DNA of 64,000 nt from Bacillota bacterium (GCA_023408815.1 JAEYJO010000057.1:1-64000), one strand, 5' to 3'. Shown: positions 34,624 through 43,551, numbered from the stretch's first letter. Made by a program: numbers and translations. Notes: generated by a model from the sequence alone, not told the origin.

Positions 34624-36363
34624 ATGGCATTCGACGGAATTACCATTGCAAATATTGTAAAGGATTTAAATGACAGCCTTATAGGAGGGCGCATATATAA
34701 AATCGCACAGCCGGAAAACGACGAACTGCTTCTTACCATAAAGGCTGGCGGCGGTCAGAAAAGGCTATTCATTTCAGCAGGAGCTTCCCTTCCCCTTATT
34801 TATTTGACGGATCGCAACAAGCAAAGTCCCATGACCGCACCGGGTTTCTGCATGCTACTTAGGAAACATATCCAAAACGGCAGAATCATCAACGTTACCC
34901 AGCCGGGACTGGAACGTATCGTTCAAATAGAAATTGAACACCTGAACGAGCTGGGCGATTTATGTACAAAGAAGCTTATCGTTGAGATTATGGGAAAACA
35001 CAGCAATATCATTTTTGTCAATGACGAGAATATAATCATCGACAGCATAAAGCATATTTCGGGCATGGTCAGCAGTGTTCGGGAGGTACTTCCCGGCAGG
35101 CACTATTTTATACCGGAGACCATGGACAAGGCTGATCCGCTCACTGCATCCGAGAAAGATTTTACTCATCAAATCAGTAAAAAAAGCATGCCTGTATACA
35201 AAGCTATTTACAGCACCTATACCGGATTTTCGCCGACGATTTCCCATGAGCTTTGCTGCCTGGCAAAGATTGACGGGGATTATCCCGTAGCTTCCCTTTC
35301 TCCCGAAAACATGCACGCCCTTTATACAGAGTTTTCGTCTCTTATTTGTACTGTGAAAAATGGAGATTTCTCTCCTAACATCGTATATGATAACAAAACT
35401 CCGGTGGAATTCGCATCCGTTCCGTTGACCATGTACGAGGAAAACCAAACGGTTCTCTGCGCTTCCATAAGCCATGTACTGGAAGAATTTTACGCCCGGA
35501 AAAATGCGTTTACAAGAATCCGTCAAAAATCTGTGGACCTGCGCAAAATCGTACAGACTGCGCTGGAGCGGAATGTCAAAAAATATGATCTACAGATACG
35601 TCAGATAAAGGATACCGAAAGGAGGGAAAAATACAAGGTGTACGGAGAACTTCTGAACACGTACGGCTATGAAGTGAAACCCGGCTCTGAATCCATGGTT
35701 GCACTGAATTACTATACCAACGAAGAAATCACGATTCCTCTGGATCCTACTTTATCTGCCACGGAAAATGCAAAAAAATATTTCGAAAAATATAACAAAT
35801 TGAAACGGACTTTTGAAGCCTTGTCTGAATTGACGCTTGAAGTAAAGGCAGAAATCGAGCATCTGGAATCCATCAGTACCGCACTCGATATCGCCCTTCT
35901 GGAGGAGGACCTCGTTCAGATCAAGGAGGAGCTGATCGAAAACGGTTATGTCCGCAGAAAGGGCAGCGCAAAAAAAGAAAAAATCACGAGCAAGCCCTTC
36001 CATTATGTGAGCAGCGACGGCTTCCATATTTATGTAGGAAAAAATAATTATCAAAATGAAGAAATCACCTTTAAGCTGGCTTCAGGAAACGACTGGTGGT
36101 TTCATGCCAAGGGCATTCCCGGCTCTCATGTCATCGTAAAATCAGGCGGTTCAGAGCTGCCCGACCGTACCTTTGAAGAGGCGTCCAGACTTGCCGCCCA
36201 CTATTCCAAAGCAAAGGGACAGGATAAGGTGGAAATCGATTATACGGAAAAGAAAAATATTAAGAAGCCTAATGGGGGAAAACCCGGTTTTGTCATATAT
36301 TATACTAACTATTCCATGGTGATCGATTCGGATATCAGTTCTCTGCAGCCTGTAAACGAATAG
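34624..36363 (+). CDS. rqcH: RqcH/NFACT ribosome quality control protein
   Basis: RqcH binds stalled 50S subunits and recruits tRNA-Ala to add Ala tails; older names are fibronectin-binding protein or FbpA. The N-terminal NFACT-N region has MAFDGITIANIVKDLNDSLIGGRIYKIAQPENDELLLTI-type sequence and ends near RHYFIP. A central coiled coil (about 380-440) follows. The C-terminal NFACT-R domain has GFHIYVGKNNYQNEEITFKLASGNDWWFHAKGIPGSHVIV-like sequence including DWWFHAKG. Length (579) is normal. Confidence 0.94.
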   Translation: MAFDGITIANIVKDLNDSLIGGRIYKIAQPENDELLLTIKAGGGQKRLFISAGASLPLIYLTDRNKQSPMTAPGFCMLLRKHIQNGRIINVTQPGLERIVQIEIEHLNELGDLCTKKLIVEIMGKHSNIIFVNDENIIIDSIKHISGMVSSVREVLPGRHYFIPETMDKADPLTASEKDFTHQISKKSMPVYKAIYSTYTGFSPTISHELCCLAKIDGDYPVASLSPENMHALYTEFSSLICTVKNGDFSPNIVYDNKTPVEFASVPLTMYEENQTVLCASISHVLEEFYARKNAFTRIRQKSVDLRKIVQTALERNVKKYDLQIRQIKDTERREKYKVYGELLNTYGYEVKPGSESMVALNYYTNEEITIPLDPTLSATENAKKYFEKYNKLKRTFEALSELTLEVKAEIEHLESISTALDIALLEEDLVQIKEELIENGYVRRKGSAKKEKITSKPFHYVSSDGFHIYVGKNNYQNEEITFKLASGNDWWFHAKGIPGSHVIVKSGGSELPDRTFEEASRLAAHYSKAKGQDKVEIDYTEKKNIKKPNGGKPGFVIYYTNYSMVIDSDISSLQPVNE

Positions 36364-36421
36364 ATAGATTTTTCCATAAAGATTGGCGAGAATAAAAAAA
36401 GAGTACAAGGAGTTTTATGTA

Positions 36422-37021
36422 ATGGTAAATAATAGAGAAAATTCAGTAATTAAGAAATTAACCACAGAAGAATTGATTTCCGTATATGCTACACATTCTG
36501 TGAGACATTTTCCAGCAGATGAGAGGAAGCCGGTTTCTTCTATTAGCCGGATGGCTGGGGAGGGCATTTATGCCGGCTATGGGTTATATAGGGAAGAGGA
36601 AGCCGAGCTTTTATGCTATGCTTTCTTTACGGTTCTTCCCGGATGCCGAAACATCTTGTTAGACTATTTTGCAGTAATGGAACAATACCGCAGCGAAGGA
36701 ATCGGTTCTTATTTTCTTGAGAAAATAAAGCATTCTCTTTCGAACTGCGATGGTATATTGATCGAGACAGAAAACCCCGATTATGCCAAAGATGAAAGTG
36801 AACGGCTTATCAGAGGTAAACGAATTTCTTTTTATGAAAGAAACGGCGCTTATTCTGCAGGTATCCTTGCGGAAATATTCGGCGTGCATTATAGAATTCT
36901 TTATCTTCCGGTTCTGGGAGCTCCTGCACAGGAAACTTTACTTTCGGATTTCGATACCATTTACAGATATATGGTGCCGCCGGAATATTATAAGAAGCAT
37001 ATTCATATATCCGGCAAATAG
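36422..37021 (+). CDS. GNAT-family N-acetyltransferase
   Basis: The acetyl-CoA-binding part is visible at about residues 85-105 (LDYFAVMEQYRSEGIGSYFLEKIK), which holds the RxxGxG motif. YERNGAYSAG later is the typical alpha4-beta7 region. The ATG at 36422 follows AAGGAG by nine bases; the frame also opens at 36383 without a site. It sits 58 bp after rqcH, possibly cotranscribed, and a terminator follows. The acceptor substrate is unknown. Confidence 0.82.
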   Translation: MVNNRENSVIKKLTTEELISVYATHSVRHFPADERKPVSSISRMAGEGIYAGYGLYREEEAELLCYAFFTVLPGCRNILLDYFAVMEQYRSEGIGSYFLEKIKHSLSNCDGILIETENPDYAKDESERLIRGKRISFYERNGAYSAGILAEIFGVHYRILYLPVLGAPAQETLLSDFDTIYRYMVPPEYYKKHIHISGK

Positions 37022-37033
37022 GTTTATTATGTA

Positions 37034-37065
37034 AAAACGGCGTCGCTTACCGCATACGCCGTTTT
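37034..37065. terminator. Terminator between GNAT and coat genes
   Basis: AAAACGGCGT (37034-37043) pairs with ACGCCGTTTT (37056-37065). The convergent acetyltransferase and coat-protein genes can both use it. Confidence 0.8.
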
Positions 37066-37081
37066 GAATTAATAATAAGTT

Positions 37082-37336
37082 TTATAAAACTCCGCTGGTA
37101 AATAAGGTTTTTACATGCTCTACTTCTTCCTGTGTTGCCTTGGAAGCCGGTACGTAGTATGATTTTTCTCTTGCAATCTGATATAATTCTTCCTGCGACT
37201 GCTCGCATGTGTTCCTGAATTGCTTTAATGTCTGCTTCAGTTCCTTGTTTTCCGTCTGAGGAATCATCTCGCCGAAACGAACGAGTTCTCCGTTAATACC
37301 TGCCAAGGTATCCGCTACCATTGTTTTTTCCTGCAT
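37082..37336 (-). CDS. Spore coat CotF-like protein, second gene
   Basis: A small all-helical protein with QTLKQFRNTCEQSQEELYQIAREKSYYVPAS, the pattern of the Coat F (ferritin-like) family in which a helix-rich core ends in a Y-Y-x-P/A segment. Length (84) suggests half of the usual CotF protein; the other half-like gene lies immediately upstream. A possible second start is the Met at residue 6. AGGGTGAGAG precedes the ATG. Function in the spore coat is inferred from family. Confidence 0.7.
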   Translation of the reverse strand: MQEKTMVADTLAGINGELVRFGEMIPQTENKELKQTLKQFRNTCEQSQEELYQIAREKSYYVPASKATQEEVEHVKTLFTSGVL

Positions 37337-37348
37337 TCTCTCACCCTC

Positions 37349-37534
37349 CTACTGCAAAAATTTCATAAGCTGCTGTTTATTGTTCATCGCCGATTGCGCG
37401 CCTTTTTCAAAAAATTGTTTCACATTGGAGTCGGTGGCGCATTCCGCATATTCTGTCAGCTTGCAGTGAGTAGTGTCATACCCGCCAATTAAATGACGAA
37501 GATTCTGTAAGTCTAATTCAGATAAATTAGTCAT
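37349..37534 (-). CDS. Small CotF-like helical protein, first gene
   Basis: A 61-residue protein with the sequence LSELDLQNLRHLIGGYDTTH and a second helix ending QQLMKFLQ. The pattern resembles the first half of the Coat F domain, and the downstream gene resembles the second half, 12 bases away. AGGAGG lies upstream of the ATG. The two small genes may form a heteromeric coat protein, or result from ancient splitting of one gene. Confidence 0.65.
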   Translation of the reverse strand: MTNLSELDLQNLRHLIGGYDTTHCKLTEYAECATDSNVKQFFEKGAQSAMNNKQQLMKFLQ

Positions 37535-37640
37535 GATCTTGTGTAACCTCCTAATAAAATATTTTCATTCCTATTATTACCAGAGGGTTCGTTTCTATAC
37601 ATGTAATTCTTTCTATTCTTGATAAAGTTCACCTTTTAAA

Positions 37641-38201
37641 TTAGAATATTCCGATATGCTCCGCCAAAATCTTTATCCCCAAGGATATCAGTACTGCGCC
37701 TCCTGCTATTTCCGCTTTCGCTTTATATTTCATCCCAAATCGGTTTCCTGCCTTCACTCCCACCATGGATAAAATAAATGTAACCGTACCGATAACGACC
37801 ATCGCCGTAATAATATTCACATCCAAAAACGCGAAGGTAATTCCTACCGCCAACGCGTCGATACTTGTAGCCGCTGCAAGAATGAACATTTCCCTGGGCG
37901 CAAGGGAATCATTGCTCTCTTCTGTTTTTCCCCATATTGCCTCCCTAATCATATTGGCACCAATTAACAATAGTAAAAAGAATGAGATCCAATGATCCAC
38001 TGCCGCGATTTTATCCCGGAACCGTATTCCCAGCATATATCCGACGGCGGGCATTAGTGCCTGAAAGCTTCCGAACCATCCAGCTACTGCCGCCGCTTTT
38101 TTCACCGTCATCCTCTGCATAGCGAGTCCCTTGCAAACAGCTACTGCAAAAGCGTCCATGGATAAGCCTGCGGCAAGCGTAAATAATGTAATCAAATCCA
38201 T
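37641..38201 (-). CDS. mntP: Manganese efflux pump MntP
   Basis: A six-helix transporter that exports Mn(II). The two DUF204 repeats are visible: AAGLSMDAFAVAVCKGL near the N-terminus and LAAATSIDALAVGITFAFL in the middle, each with a membrane Asp. Length (186) is standard. GGAGG precedes the ATG. The 107-bp upstream gap is too short for a yybP-ykoY Mn riboswitch, and none is visible. Confidence 0.94.
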   Translation of the reverse strand: MDLITLFTLAAGLSMDAFAVAVCKGLAMQRMTVKKAAAVAGWFGSFQALMPAVGYMLGIRFRDKIAAVDHWISFFLLLLIGANMIREAIWGKTEESNDSLAPREMFILAAATSIDALAVGITFAFLDVNIITAMVVIGTVTFILSMVGVKAGNRFGMKYKAKAEIAGGAVLISLGIKILAEHIGIF

Positions 38202-38308
38202 TTTTCTTTTGCCTCCGCCGTTTACTACCTATAAATAATATAGTATAATTTTTCTGATAACTTTTAAATTTGAAACGAAACAAATTTGAATAATATGGGG
38301 GAACATAC

Positions 38309-39064
38309 ATGGAAACAATTAACGCGGACATACAAAAAGAAATAAGTCTACCAAGATTACTTTACTATATTTTTATTCCTACTTCGTTACTGATCGCAGT
38401 TTATATTTTTATAGGATTTTTGCAAAATAAAATCCCTTCACTTTTGTTGTTCTTTCTCTTGGCAGTTTTTATCTTATTTCCAATTGAATTAGGTATTGTT
38501 CTATATGCAAGTAAAAAAGAATATGGCAGTTATTCATTAAAAAGCTCGTTTTTCCTTCATAACAAAATGAGCTGGTGGAAAATATTTCTATACGGTTTTT
38601 TCCTATTCGCTTTTGCGGGCATTATGTCTGTAACCATAGCTCCTCTGGAAAATCTCCTGTCCGCCCCGGTATCCAATCGTCTGGCGCCACTTATTCCCGT
38701 ATATTTTGACTGGAATAATATAGAATATCTCAAGCAATATTCCAATGATATATTAATATTAACTTGTATCGGATATTTTATTCTCAATGTTATAGTTGGC
38801 CCGGTTATTGAAGAACTCTTTTTCAGGGGCTACCTTACATCAAAAATAAGAAGATTTGGGGCTTTTGCACCATTGATAATTACCATACTGTTTTCACTAT
38901 ATCATCTATGGCTTCCCTTCAATAATCTATTTAGAATTTTTATATTTCTACCTGCCGCATTTATTGCTTGGAAGAAGAAAAACATCTATATATCATTAAC
39001 GTTTCATTGTATGTGCAACTTGTTTTCAACTATATCCTTTATTACAGCCGTATATTCTATATAA
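38309..39064 (+). CDS. CPBP-family intramembrane glutamic endopeptidase
   Basis: A membrane protein with about seven helices and the CPBP (Abi) motif VIVGPVIEELFFRGYL (EExxxR) near residue 160. A later FSLYHLWLPFNNLFRIFIF (FxxxH type) and an HCMCNLF-type third motif follow. In eukaryotes the family (Rce1) cleaves CAAX proteins; bacterial members act in bacteriocin maturation or immunity or unknown processing. Overall A/T content is higher than in neighbouring genes, which may mark transfer. It stands divergent from mntP, with only a GGGGG-type ribosome site. Confidence 0.85.
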   Translation: METINADIQKEISLPRLLYYIFIPTSLLIAVYIFIGFLQNKIPSLLLFFLLAVFILFPIELGIVLYASKKEYGSYSLKSSFFLHNKMSWWKIFLYGFFLFAFAGIMSVTIAPLENLLSAPVSNRLAPLIPVYFDWNNIEYLKQYSNDILILTCIGYFILNVIVGPVIEELFFRGYLTSKIRRFGAFAPLIITILFSLYHLWLPFNNLFRIFIFLPAAFIAWKKKNIYISLTFHCMCNLFSTISFITAVYSI

Positions 39065-39144
39065 ATCATATTAAAATGACCCTTACCAGGATGCCGCTGA
39101 CCAGACGACTATTGTTAATGCTGTTTATATAAGGAGAATTACGT

Positions 39145-39687
39145 GTGAATTTATATCATTATTTTGAAAAGGAAAAAGGACCATTCGTCAATCTTTCAGA
39201 ATTACCGTTGGACGAGGCGCAGAAAATTCAAGATAACTTACAAAATGAGGATAAAGTTTTTGCGGCAAAAAGAAATCCGCAGTACCTCTCCCGCAGAAGA
39301 TATTTAGAGCAGCTGACCCGAAAAATGTTCATCGAAAAGGGGGGACTTCCTGTCAGACAAACTCCATATTATATGGTGGTGGAAGAATGTCCCTGGCTGA
39401 ATACATGGTATAAAGCCGCAGACCATATTAGAATTCCGATAGGCGAATTCGACTTAAAAACAATATCGTTTACTTACGGAGATACTTTTCCTACGTTCAG
39501 CCCTAAAGTTATGGATCACTTGGAATTCAGAAAAACGGTTTATACTTATGATGAAATACTAAAAGTTATCAACAAATATGGGCTCCCTCAAAATGATTGG
39601 AAGGAGCCCATATTTGCACAACCTGCTTATGTGGAAGTTCAGATATGGTCCGACTGGCCCGTCGAACAATATCGATCGCAGGAGTAA
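39145..39687 (+). CDS. Conserved-looking protein of unknown function
   Basis: I do not recognise a family. The 180-residue soluble protein starts with GTG; AAGGAG lies eight bases upstream. It is mixed alpha/beta and rich in aromatic residues: a helical N-terminus (DEAQKIQDNLQNEDK), then PYYMVVEECPWLNTWYK, FDLKTISFTYGDTFPTF, and a C-terminal YVEVQIWSDWPVEQY. No signal, membrane segment or catalytic motif stands out. A perfect 14-bp inverted repeat lies in the coding sequence near the end (39573-39616). Confidence 0.75.
   Translation: MNLYHYFEKEKGPFVNLSELPLDEAQKIQDNLQNEDKVFAAKRNPQYLSRRRYLEQLTRKMFIEKGGLPVRQTPYYMVVEECPWLNTWYKAADHIRIPIGEFDLKTISFTYGDTFPTFSPKVMDHLEFRKTVYTYDEILKVINKYGLPQNDWKEPIFAQPAYVEVQIWSDWPVEQYRSQE
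39573..39616. terminator. Hairpin inside a coding region
   Basis: CAAATATGGGCTCC (39573-39586) pairs perfectly with GGAGCCCATATTTG (39603-39616), loop 16 bases. It lies about 70 bp before the stop of the unknown gene. It is also about 105 bp beyond the stop of the convergent opuAC, for which it may act as terminator. The T run is poor in both directions. Confidence 0.5.
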
Positions 39688-39721
39688 TTTACCGCTTTTA
39701 TCTGACTCTTTTTGCGATTTT

Positions 39722-40588
39722 TCAAAAATTTATCCATTCGTTGATAAGGTCTTCATGATCATTCATCCAACTACGTGCCGCATCCAGCGGTTCACCGTCA
39801 TATTCTTCAATCAGACCCATCAGATCACCAAGCTCAGCCTCTGTCATTTTAAAATTCTTTAGAAATGCCGTAACCTCCGGCATATCTTCTTCCAGACCTT
39901 TTCTCGAATATTTATGAATATTCTCAACCTCGCCAAATACACCTCTGGGATCCTCCAGCACTTTTAAATCCCACTTCGCAAATTTCCAATGAGGCGCCCA
40001 TCCGGTAACTACAATAGGACTGTTTGCATCAATTGCTTTTCCTAATGCGGCGGTCATGGTTGGTCCGCTGCCGGTCAGGAGTTTATAATCCAGAGCATAT
40101 TCCTCTACCGCCTTTTCTGCAGCTGCCATTAAGCCGGCACCTGCATCGATCCCCACGATTTCGCCGCCAAACATATCTCTATTCGCATTAAGCTCTTCAA
40201 TACTGTCTATTTCAACATAGGAAGGTACGATTAATCCCAGAAGCGCGTTTTCATATGATATACCAAGATCCACCATATCATCCCCATATTTTTCAATATA
40301 GCTTTCATGGGTTACCGGGAGCCAGACATCCAGGAAAGCATCGGTATTTCCGCTTGATACAGAAGTGAATACAGGAGCAGCATCAGCCATAGTCAGCTCA
40401 ACCTCATATCCCATTTTCTCCTCGAGCACAACTGCCGCAAGGTTCGTCATTGCGATACCCTCCGCCCAATTGACATATGCCAGTTTAACAGTTCCTTTCG
40501 TGTCCTTATCTTCTGTTCTGCCACACCCTGTTGCGGCCACGGCTATCAATAACACTGATACAAGCATTAAAGTTGTCTTTTTTAACAT
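39722..40588 (-). CDS. opuAC: Glycine betaine ABC transporter, binding lipoprotein
   Basis: The N-terminus is a lipoprotein signal ending in the lipobox VAATGCG, so the protein is anchored outside the membrane. The mature part is an OpuAC domain. Features include KLAYVNWAEGIAMTNLAAVVLE, DAFLDVWLPVTHESY and VVTGWAPHWKFAKWDLKVLEDP, in which Trp residues form the aromatic cage for betaine or choline. It captures compatible solutes and delivers them to the permease. AGGAGG precedes the ATG. It is the third gene of opuAA-AB-AC. Confidence 0.93.
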   Translation of the reverse strand: MLKKTTLMLVSVLLIAVAATGCGRTEDKDTKGTVKLAYVNWAEGIAMTNLAAVVLEEKMGYEVELTMADAAPVFTSVSSGNTDAFLDVWLPVTHESYIEKYGDDMVDLGISYENALLGLIVPSYVEIDSIEELNANRDMFGGEIVGIDAGAGLMAAAEKAVEEYALDYKLLTGSGPTMTAALGKAIDANSPIVVTGWAPHWKFAKWDLKVLEDPRGVFGEVENIHKYSRKGLEEDMPEVTAFLKNFKMTEAELGDLMGLIEEYDGEPLDAARSWMNDHEDLINEWINF

Positions 40589-40625
40589 AATTTCCTCCTA
40601 TTTCTCAGTTTCATTTATTGAAAGA

Positions 40626-41495
40626 TCATTTGCTCAGTAATTTTTTTATGAATATTTTTCCTGACTTTGGCGGCGTTGAGCCCAGGCATTGTGTAATGCG
40701 GTCAAGCAGCATAGCCATGATGACTACAGCCAGCCCCCCTTCAAAGCCTTTCCCGATATTCATTTGTGTTATGCCTTCATAGACGGTTCTGCCAAGACCG
40801 TCGGCTCCAATCATAGCCGATATGACTACCATGGAAAGAGAAAGCATGATCGTTTGATTCAGCCCTGCCATAATAGTAGGAACCGCAAGAGGGATTCGAA
40901 CTTTAAAAAGCAGCTGTGCAGGGGTTGAACCAAATGATTTCGCCGCTTCCACTACATCCGCAGGCACCTGACGGATTCCGAGGTTTGTCAGGCGTACGAT
41001 AGGCGGCATGGCAAATATAATGGTTGCTACCGCACCTGGGACAGTGCCCAGATCAAAGAAATATACCGCCGGAATTAAGTACACAAAGGCCGGCATCGTT
41101 TGCATAAAATCCAATATCGGCCGTATGATCTTGTTTGCTGCATCGCTTTTCGACATAAGAATACCAAGAGGCAAACCGATAAGCAAAGCAATCAAAGTTG
41201 AGGCGCCGACTAAGGCCAGCGTTTGCATGGTCTTATCCCAAAGGTTAAGATTATATATGAGAGAAAGACCAATTCCGGCAAAAATCGCAAGCCCCTTTCC
41301 TGCAATCCACCACGCGAAAAGAACGACCAGAATTATAAACACAAAAGCCGGTATAATGGTAAGAAGCCAGCTTGTGCCATCAATAACTCCGGAGAGAGCC
41401 TCCTTTATCGAGGTAAAGAATCCACTAAAATTTTGTGTCATCCAGTCAATGCCTTTTTCTACAAAACTACCCACTGGAAGTTTTTCACTAAACAT
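40626..41495 (-). CDS. opuAB: Glycine betaine ABC transporter, permease
   Basis: An inner-membrane permease with about seven helices in the ProW/OpuAB class. The EAA-type loop VVEAAKSFGSTPAQLLFKVRIPLA is present, with PLGILMSKSDAANKIIRPILDFMQTMPAFVYLIP before it. The N-terminal amphipathic segment FSEKLPVGSFVEKGIDWM is typical. The ATG at 41495 has GGAGG ten bases upstream and overlaps the opuAA end by 8 bp. Length (289) is normal. Confidence 0.93.
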   Translation of the reverse strand: MFSEKLPVGSFVEKGIDWMTQNFSGFFTSIKEALSGVIDGTSWLLTIIPAFVFIILVVLFAWWIAGKGLAIFAGIGLSLIYNLNLWDKTMQTLALVGASTLIALLIGLPLGILMSKSDAANKIIRPILDFMQTMPAFVYLIPAVYFFDLGTVPGAVATIIFAMPPIVRLTNLGIRQVPADVVEAAKSFGSTPAQLLFKVRIPLAVPTIMAGLNQTIMLSLSMVVISAMIGADGLGRTVYEGITQMNIGKGFEGGLAVVIMAMLLDRITQCLGSTPPKSGKIFIKKLLSK

Positions 41496-42687
41496 AGTAA
41501 GGTTCCCTCCCTTCTCCTGCAATACCGGCAAGCACAGTAGACTTAAAAATAATTCCTTTTAGCTTCTTATCTGTGTCCACCACCGCAACGGGATAATTTG
41601 AATACAAAAACAACGGGATAATTTCATCAATTGACGATTCGGGGCCTACTGTTTTAATGTTGTCATCAATAATAGATGCCAGATCTTCCTTACCTTCCTT
41701 TATCAGCGAAGACACCTGTTCAATTGTGACGATTCCCAGCAGCATATTGCTTTTATCCGTTACAAAAAGGCTGGAAATGCCTAAATCTTTCATTTTACGA
41801 ACAGCCATGCGGATTCCTGATTTTTCGAGAACCAGTGCTTCAGCATCACGCATGATTGCAGAAGCCGTAATAATCTTTGCCCGGTTCACATCCTGTGTGA
41901 ATTCACGGACATAATCATCCGCAGGACTTTGAAGAATTTCTTCAGCGGTACCGATCTGAACAATATTGCCATCCTTCATAATTGCAATTCTGTCTCCGAT
42001 TTTCAGCGCTTCGTCCAAATCGTGTGTTATAAATATTATTGTTTTTTTCAATTTATGCTGCAAGGACAGAAGTTCATTCTGCATGTCCTTACGAATCAAC
42101 GGGTCAAGAGCACTGAATGCTTCATCCATTAGAAGAATGTCTGCCTTTGTTGCGAGAGCTCTTGCGAGTCCTACCCTTTGCTGCATGCCGCCCGACAATT
42201 CATTTGGTTTTGCATTTCCATAACCTTTTAACCCTACAGTTTCCAACATTTCCTGCGCTTTTTGTTTACGTATTTCCGCTTTTACATCTTGTATTTCCAA
42301 TCCAAACGCCACATTTTCCAGTACGGTTTTATGCGGCAAAAGTGCAAAGTTCTGAAAAACCATCGCGATTTTTTTTCTCCGCACTTCCCGAAGATGTGCG
42401 GCTGATACTTTCGTAATATCTTGGTCATCAATGAAAACACTACCACCCGTGGGCTCTATTAAACGATTTAAACAGCGTATAAGCGTCGACTTTCCGCTTC
42501 CTGATAAGCCCATAACAACAAATATTTCTCCTTCTTCAACCGTGAAGGACGCATTATTTACACCAACACTATGCTTGTGCTTTTTTAAAATATTGGCTTT
42601 ATCCGCACCGCTTTGCAACATAGGTATGACTTGTCTTGGCGTCGGACCAAATATTTTGTATAATCCTTTGATTTCAACTTTTGGCAT
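41488..42687 (-). CDS. opuAA: Glycine betaine ABC transporter, ATPase with CBS domains
   Basis: The ATPase has a Walker A VVMGLSGSGKSTLIRCLN, Q loop VFQNFALLPHKTVLENVAFGLE, signature NELSGGMQQRVGLARAL and Walker B ILLMDEAFSALDPL. A C-terminal pair of CBS domains (about 275-395) follows, as in OpuA, where they sense ionic strength or bind cyclic-di-AMP. It energises osmolyte uptake. AGGAGG precedes the ATG. It is the first gene of the operon, next to a BusR-like regulator gene. Confidence 0.95.
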   Translation of the reverse strand: MPKVEIKGLYKIFGPTPRQVIPMLQSGADKANILKKHKHSVGVNNASFTVEEGEIFVVMGLSGSGKSTLIRCLNRLIEPTGGSVFIDDQDITKVSAAHLREVRRKKIAMVFQNFALLPHKTVLENVAFGLEIQDVKAEIRKQKAQEMLETVGLKGYGNAKPNELSGGMQQRVGLARALATKADILLMDEAFSALDPLIRKDMQNELLSLQHKLKKTIIFITHDLDEALKIGDRIAIMKDGNIVQIGTAEEILQSPADDYVREFTQDVNRAKIITASAIMRDAEALVLEKSGIRMAVRKMKDLGISSLFVTDKSNMLLGIVTIEQVSSLIKEGKEDLASIIDDNIKTVGPESSIDEIIPLFLYSNYPVAVVDTDKKLKGIIFKSTVLAGIAGEGREPYYV

Positions 42688-42746
42688 ACATCTCCTCCTT
42701 ATTTTTCAAAGTAACAACACTGTATTATTTTCAAGTTGTTTCTTTA

Positions 42747-42775
42747 ATGCTAACATAAATAAAAATATGTGTCAA
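42747..42775 (-). promoter_or_regulatory. opuA promoter and candidate operator
   Basis: TTGACA (42770-42775) and TAGCAT (42747-42752) are 17 bases apart on the minus strand. The spacer holds a small inverted repeat, ACATA (42753-42757) and TATGT (42766-42770), between the two boxes. A BusR-like repressor bound here would shut off the promoter; the repeat is short, so the operator call is weak. Confidence 0.55.
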
Positions 42776-42830
42776 ATTTAAGGCATATACAAAATAAATA
42801 AGATTTCAGCACTATAAATATCATTTAGAC

Positions 42831-42864
42831 AAAAAAGCAGATTCTCCGTTACGGAAAATCTGCT
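42831..42864 (-). terminator. Terminator after the BusR-like gene
   Basis: AGCAGATT (42836-42843) pairs with AATCTGCT (42857-42864), with inner CCG/CGG pairing; six Ts follow on the minus strand. It separates the regulator from the opuA promoter. Confidence 0.85.
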
Positions 42865-42879
42865 CAATATATTAGTTAT

Positions 42880-43497
42880 TTATTTTGAATACAAAAAATT
42901 CTTCACTCTCTCGTGACAGTTTTCATCACCGACGTAATAAAGGATATCTCCCTCTGTGATTACCGCATATGGCCCGGGAGATATAATAATTTGTTCTCCG
43001 CGCCGTATCGCAATGACAGTTGCCGCAGTGTTGTGCCAAAAATTACTCTCCGAAAGGTTTTGACCTATATAAGATGCCTGTTCCGTAATAGCAATTTCAA
43101 AAGGTGAAAATGGATTCACTACACGAAAACGTTCTGTTTTGTACATCAACTCGGTAACCATCGTTTTTAGCTCGGTACTTTGCGTAATTTGTTGCTCTAT
43201 ACTGTTTAGAATATGCTTTTTCAGTTCGCTCATCTGACTGACTGAATCAAATTTATTAATGAAATCCACGGCTAGTTTTCTGGACTTAATAAGAACTCCG
43301 CTACCCTTTGTAATTTCCACAATTTTCATATCCGACAGCACGCATACTGCACGCCTGGCCGTTTCGGAGGAAACTCCATATTGGCTTGCTAAAGAGGAGC
43401 GAACATATATCTTTTCGCCTTCCGAATAATCACCATAAGCGATCTTGGCGGCGATATCTGCAGCAATCTGCTGATATTTTGGAATGTCAATTTTCAT
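42880..43497 (-). CDS. busR: BusR-like GntR/RCK_C transcription regulator
   Basis: The N-terminal 70 residues are a GntR winged helix (YQQIAADIAAKIAYGDYSEG, then LASQYGVSSETARRAV and ITKGSGVLI). A helical linker (about 75-115) is followed by an RCK_C/TrkA_C domain (about 120-205) with NFWHNTAATVIAIRRGEQIIISPGPYAVITEGDILYYVG-like sequence. This domain pair defines BusR, which in Lactococcus and streptococci binds cyclic-di-AMP and represses the betaine transporter. Adjacency to opuA on the same strand strongly supports the same role. Length (205) matches. The start has AGG at a workable distance. Confidence 0.88.
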   Translation of the reverse strand: MKIDIPKYQQIAADIAAKIAYGDYSEGEKIYVRSSLASQYGVSSETARRAVCVLSDMKIVEITKGSGVLIKSRKLAVDFINKFDSVSQMSELKKHILNSIEQQITQSTELKTMVTELMYKTERFRVVNPFSPFEIAITEQASYIGQNLSESNFWHNTAATVIAIRRGEQIIISPGPYAVITEGDILYYVGDENCHERVKNFLYSK

Positions 43498-43536
43498 GTT
43501 AAACCTCAGTTATTACTAAATAATTATGGAAGCGAT

Positions 43537-43551
43537 GATACAGTCTGTATC
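43537..43551 (-). promoter_or_regulatory. Palindrome in the BusR leader
   Basis: GATACAG and CTGTATC flank a single base in a perfect palindrome (43537-43551), with GCGAT copies just outside. It lies between the promoter and the ribosome site of the regulator gene, so it may be an autoregulatory operator or a leader hairpin. Confidence 0.4.

Noticed and set aside
38202..38308. yybP-ykoY manganese riboswitch upstream of mntP
   Set aside because: The gap is only 107 bp, A/T rich, and lacks the conserved paired loops.
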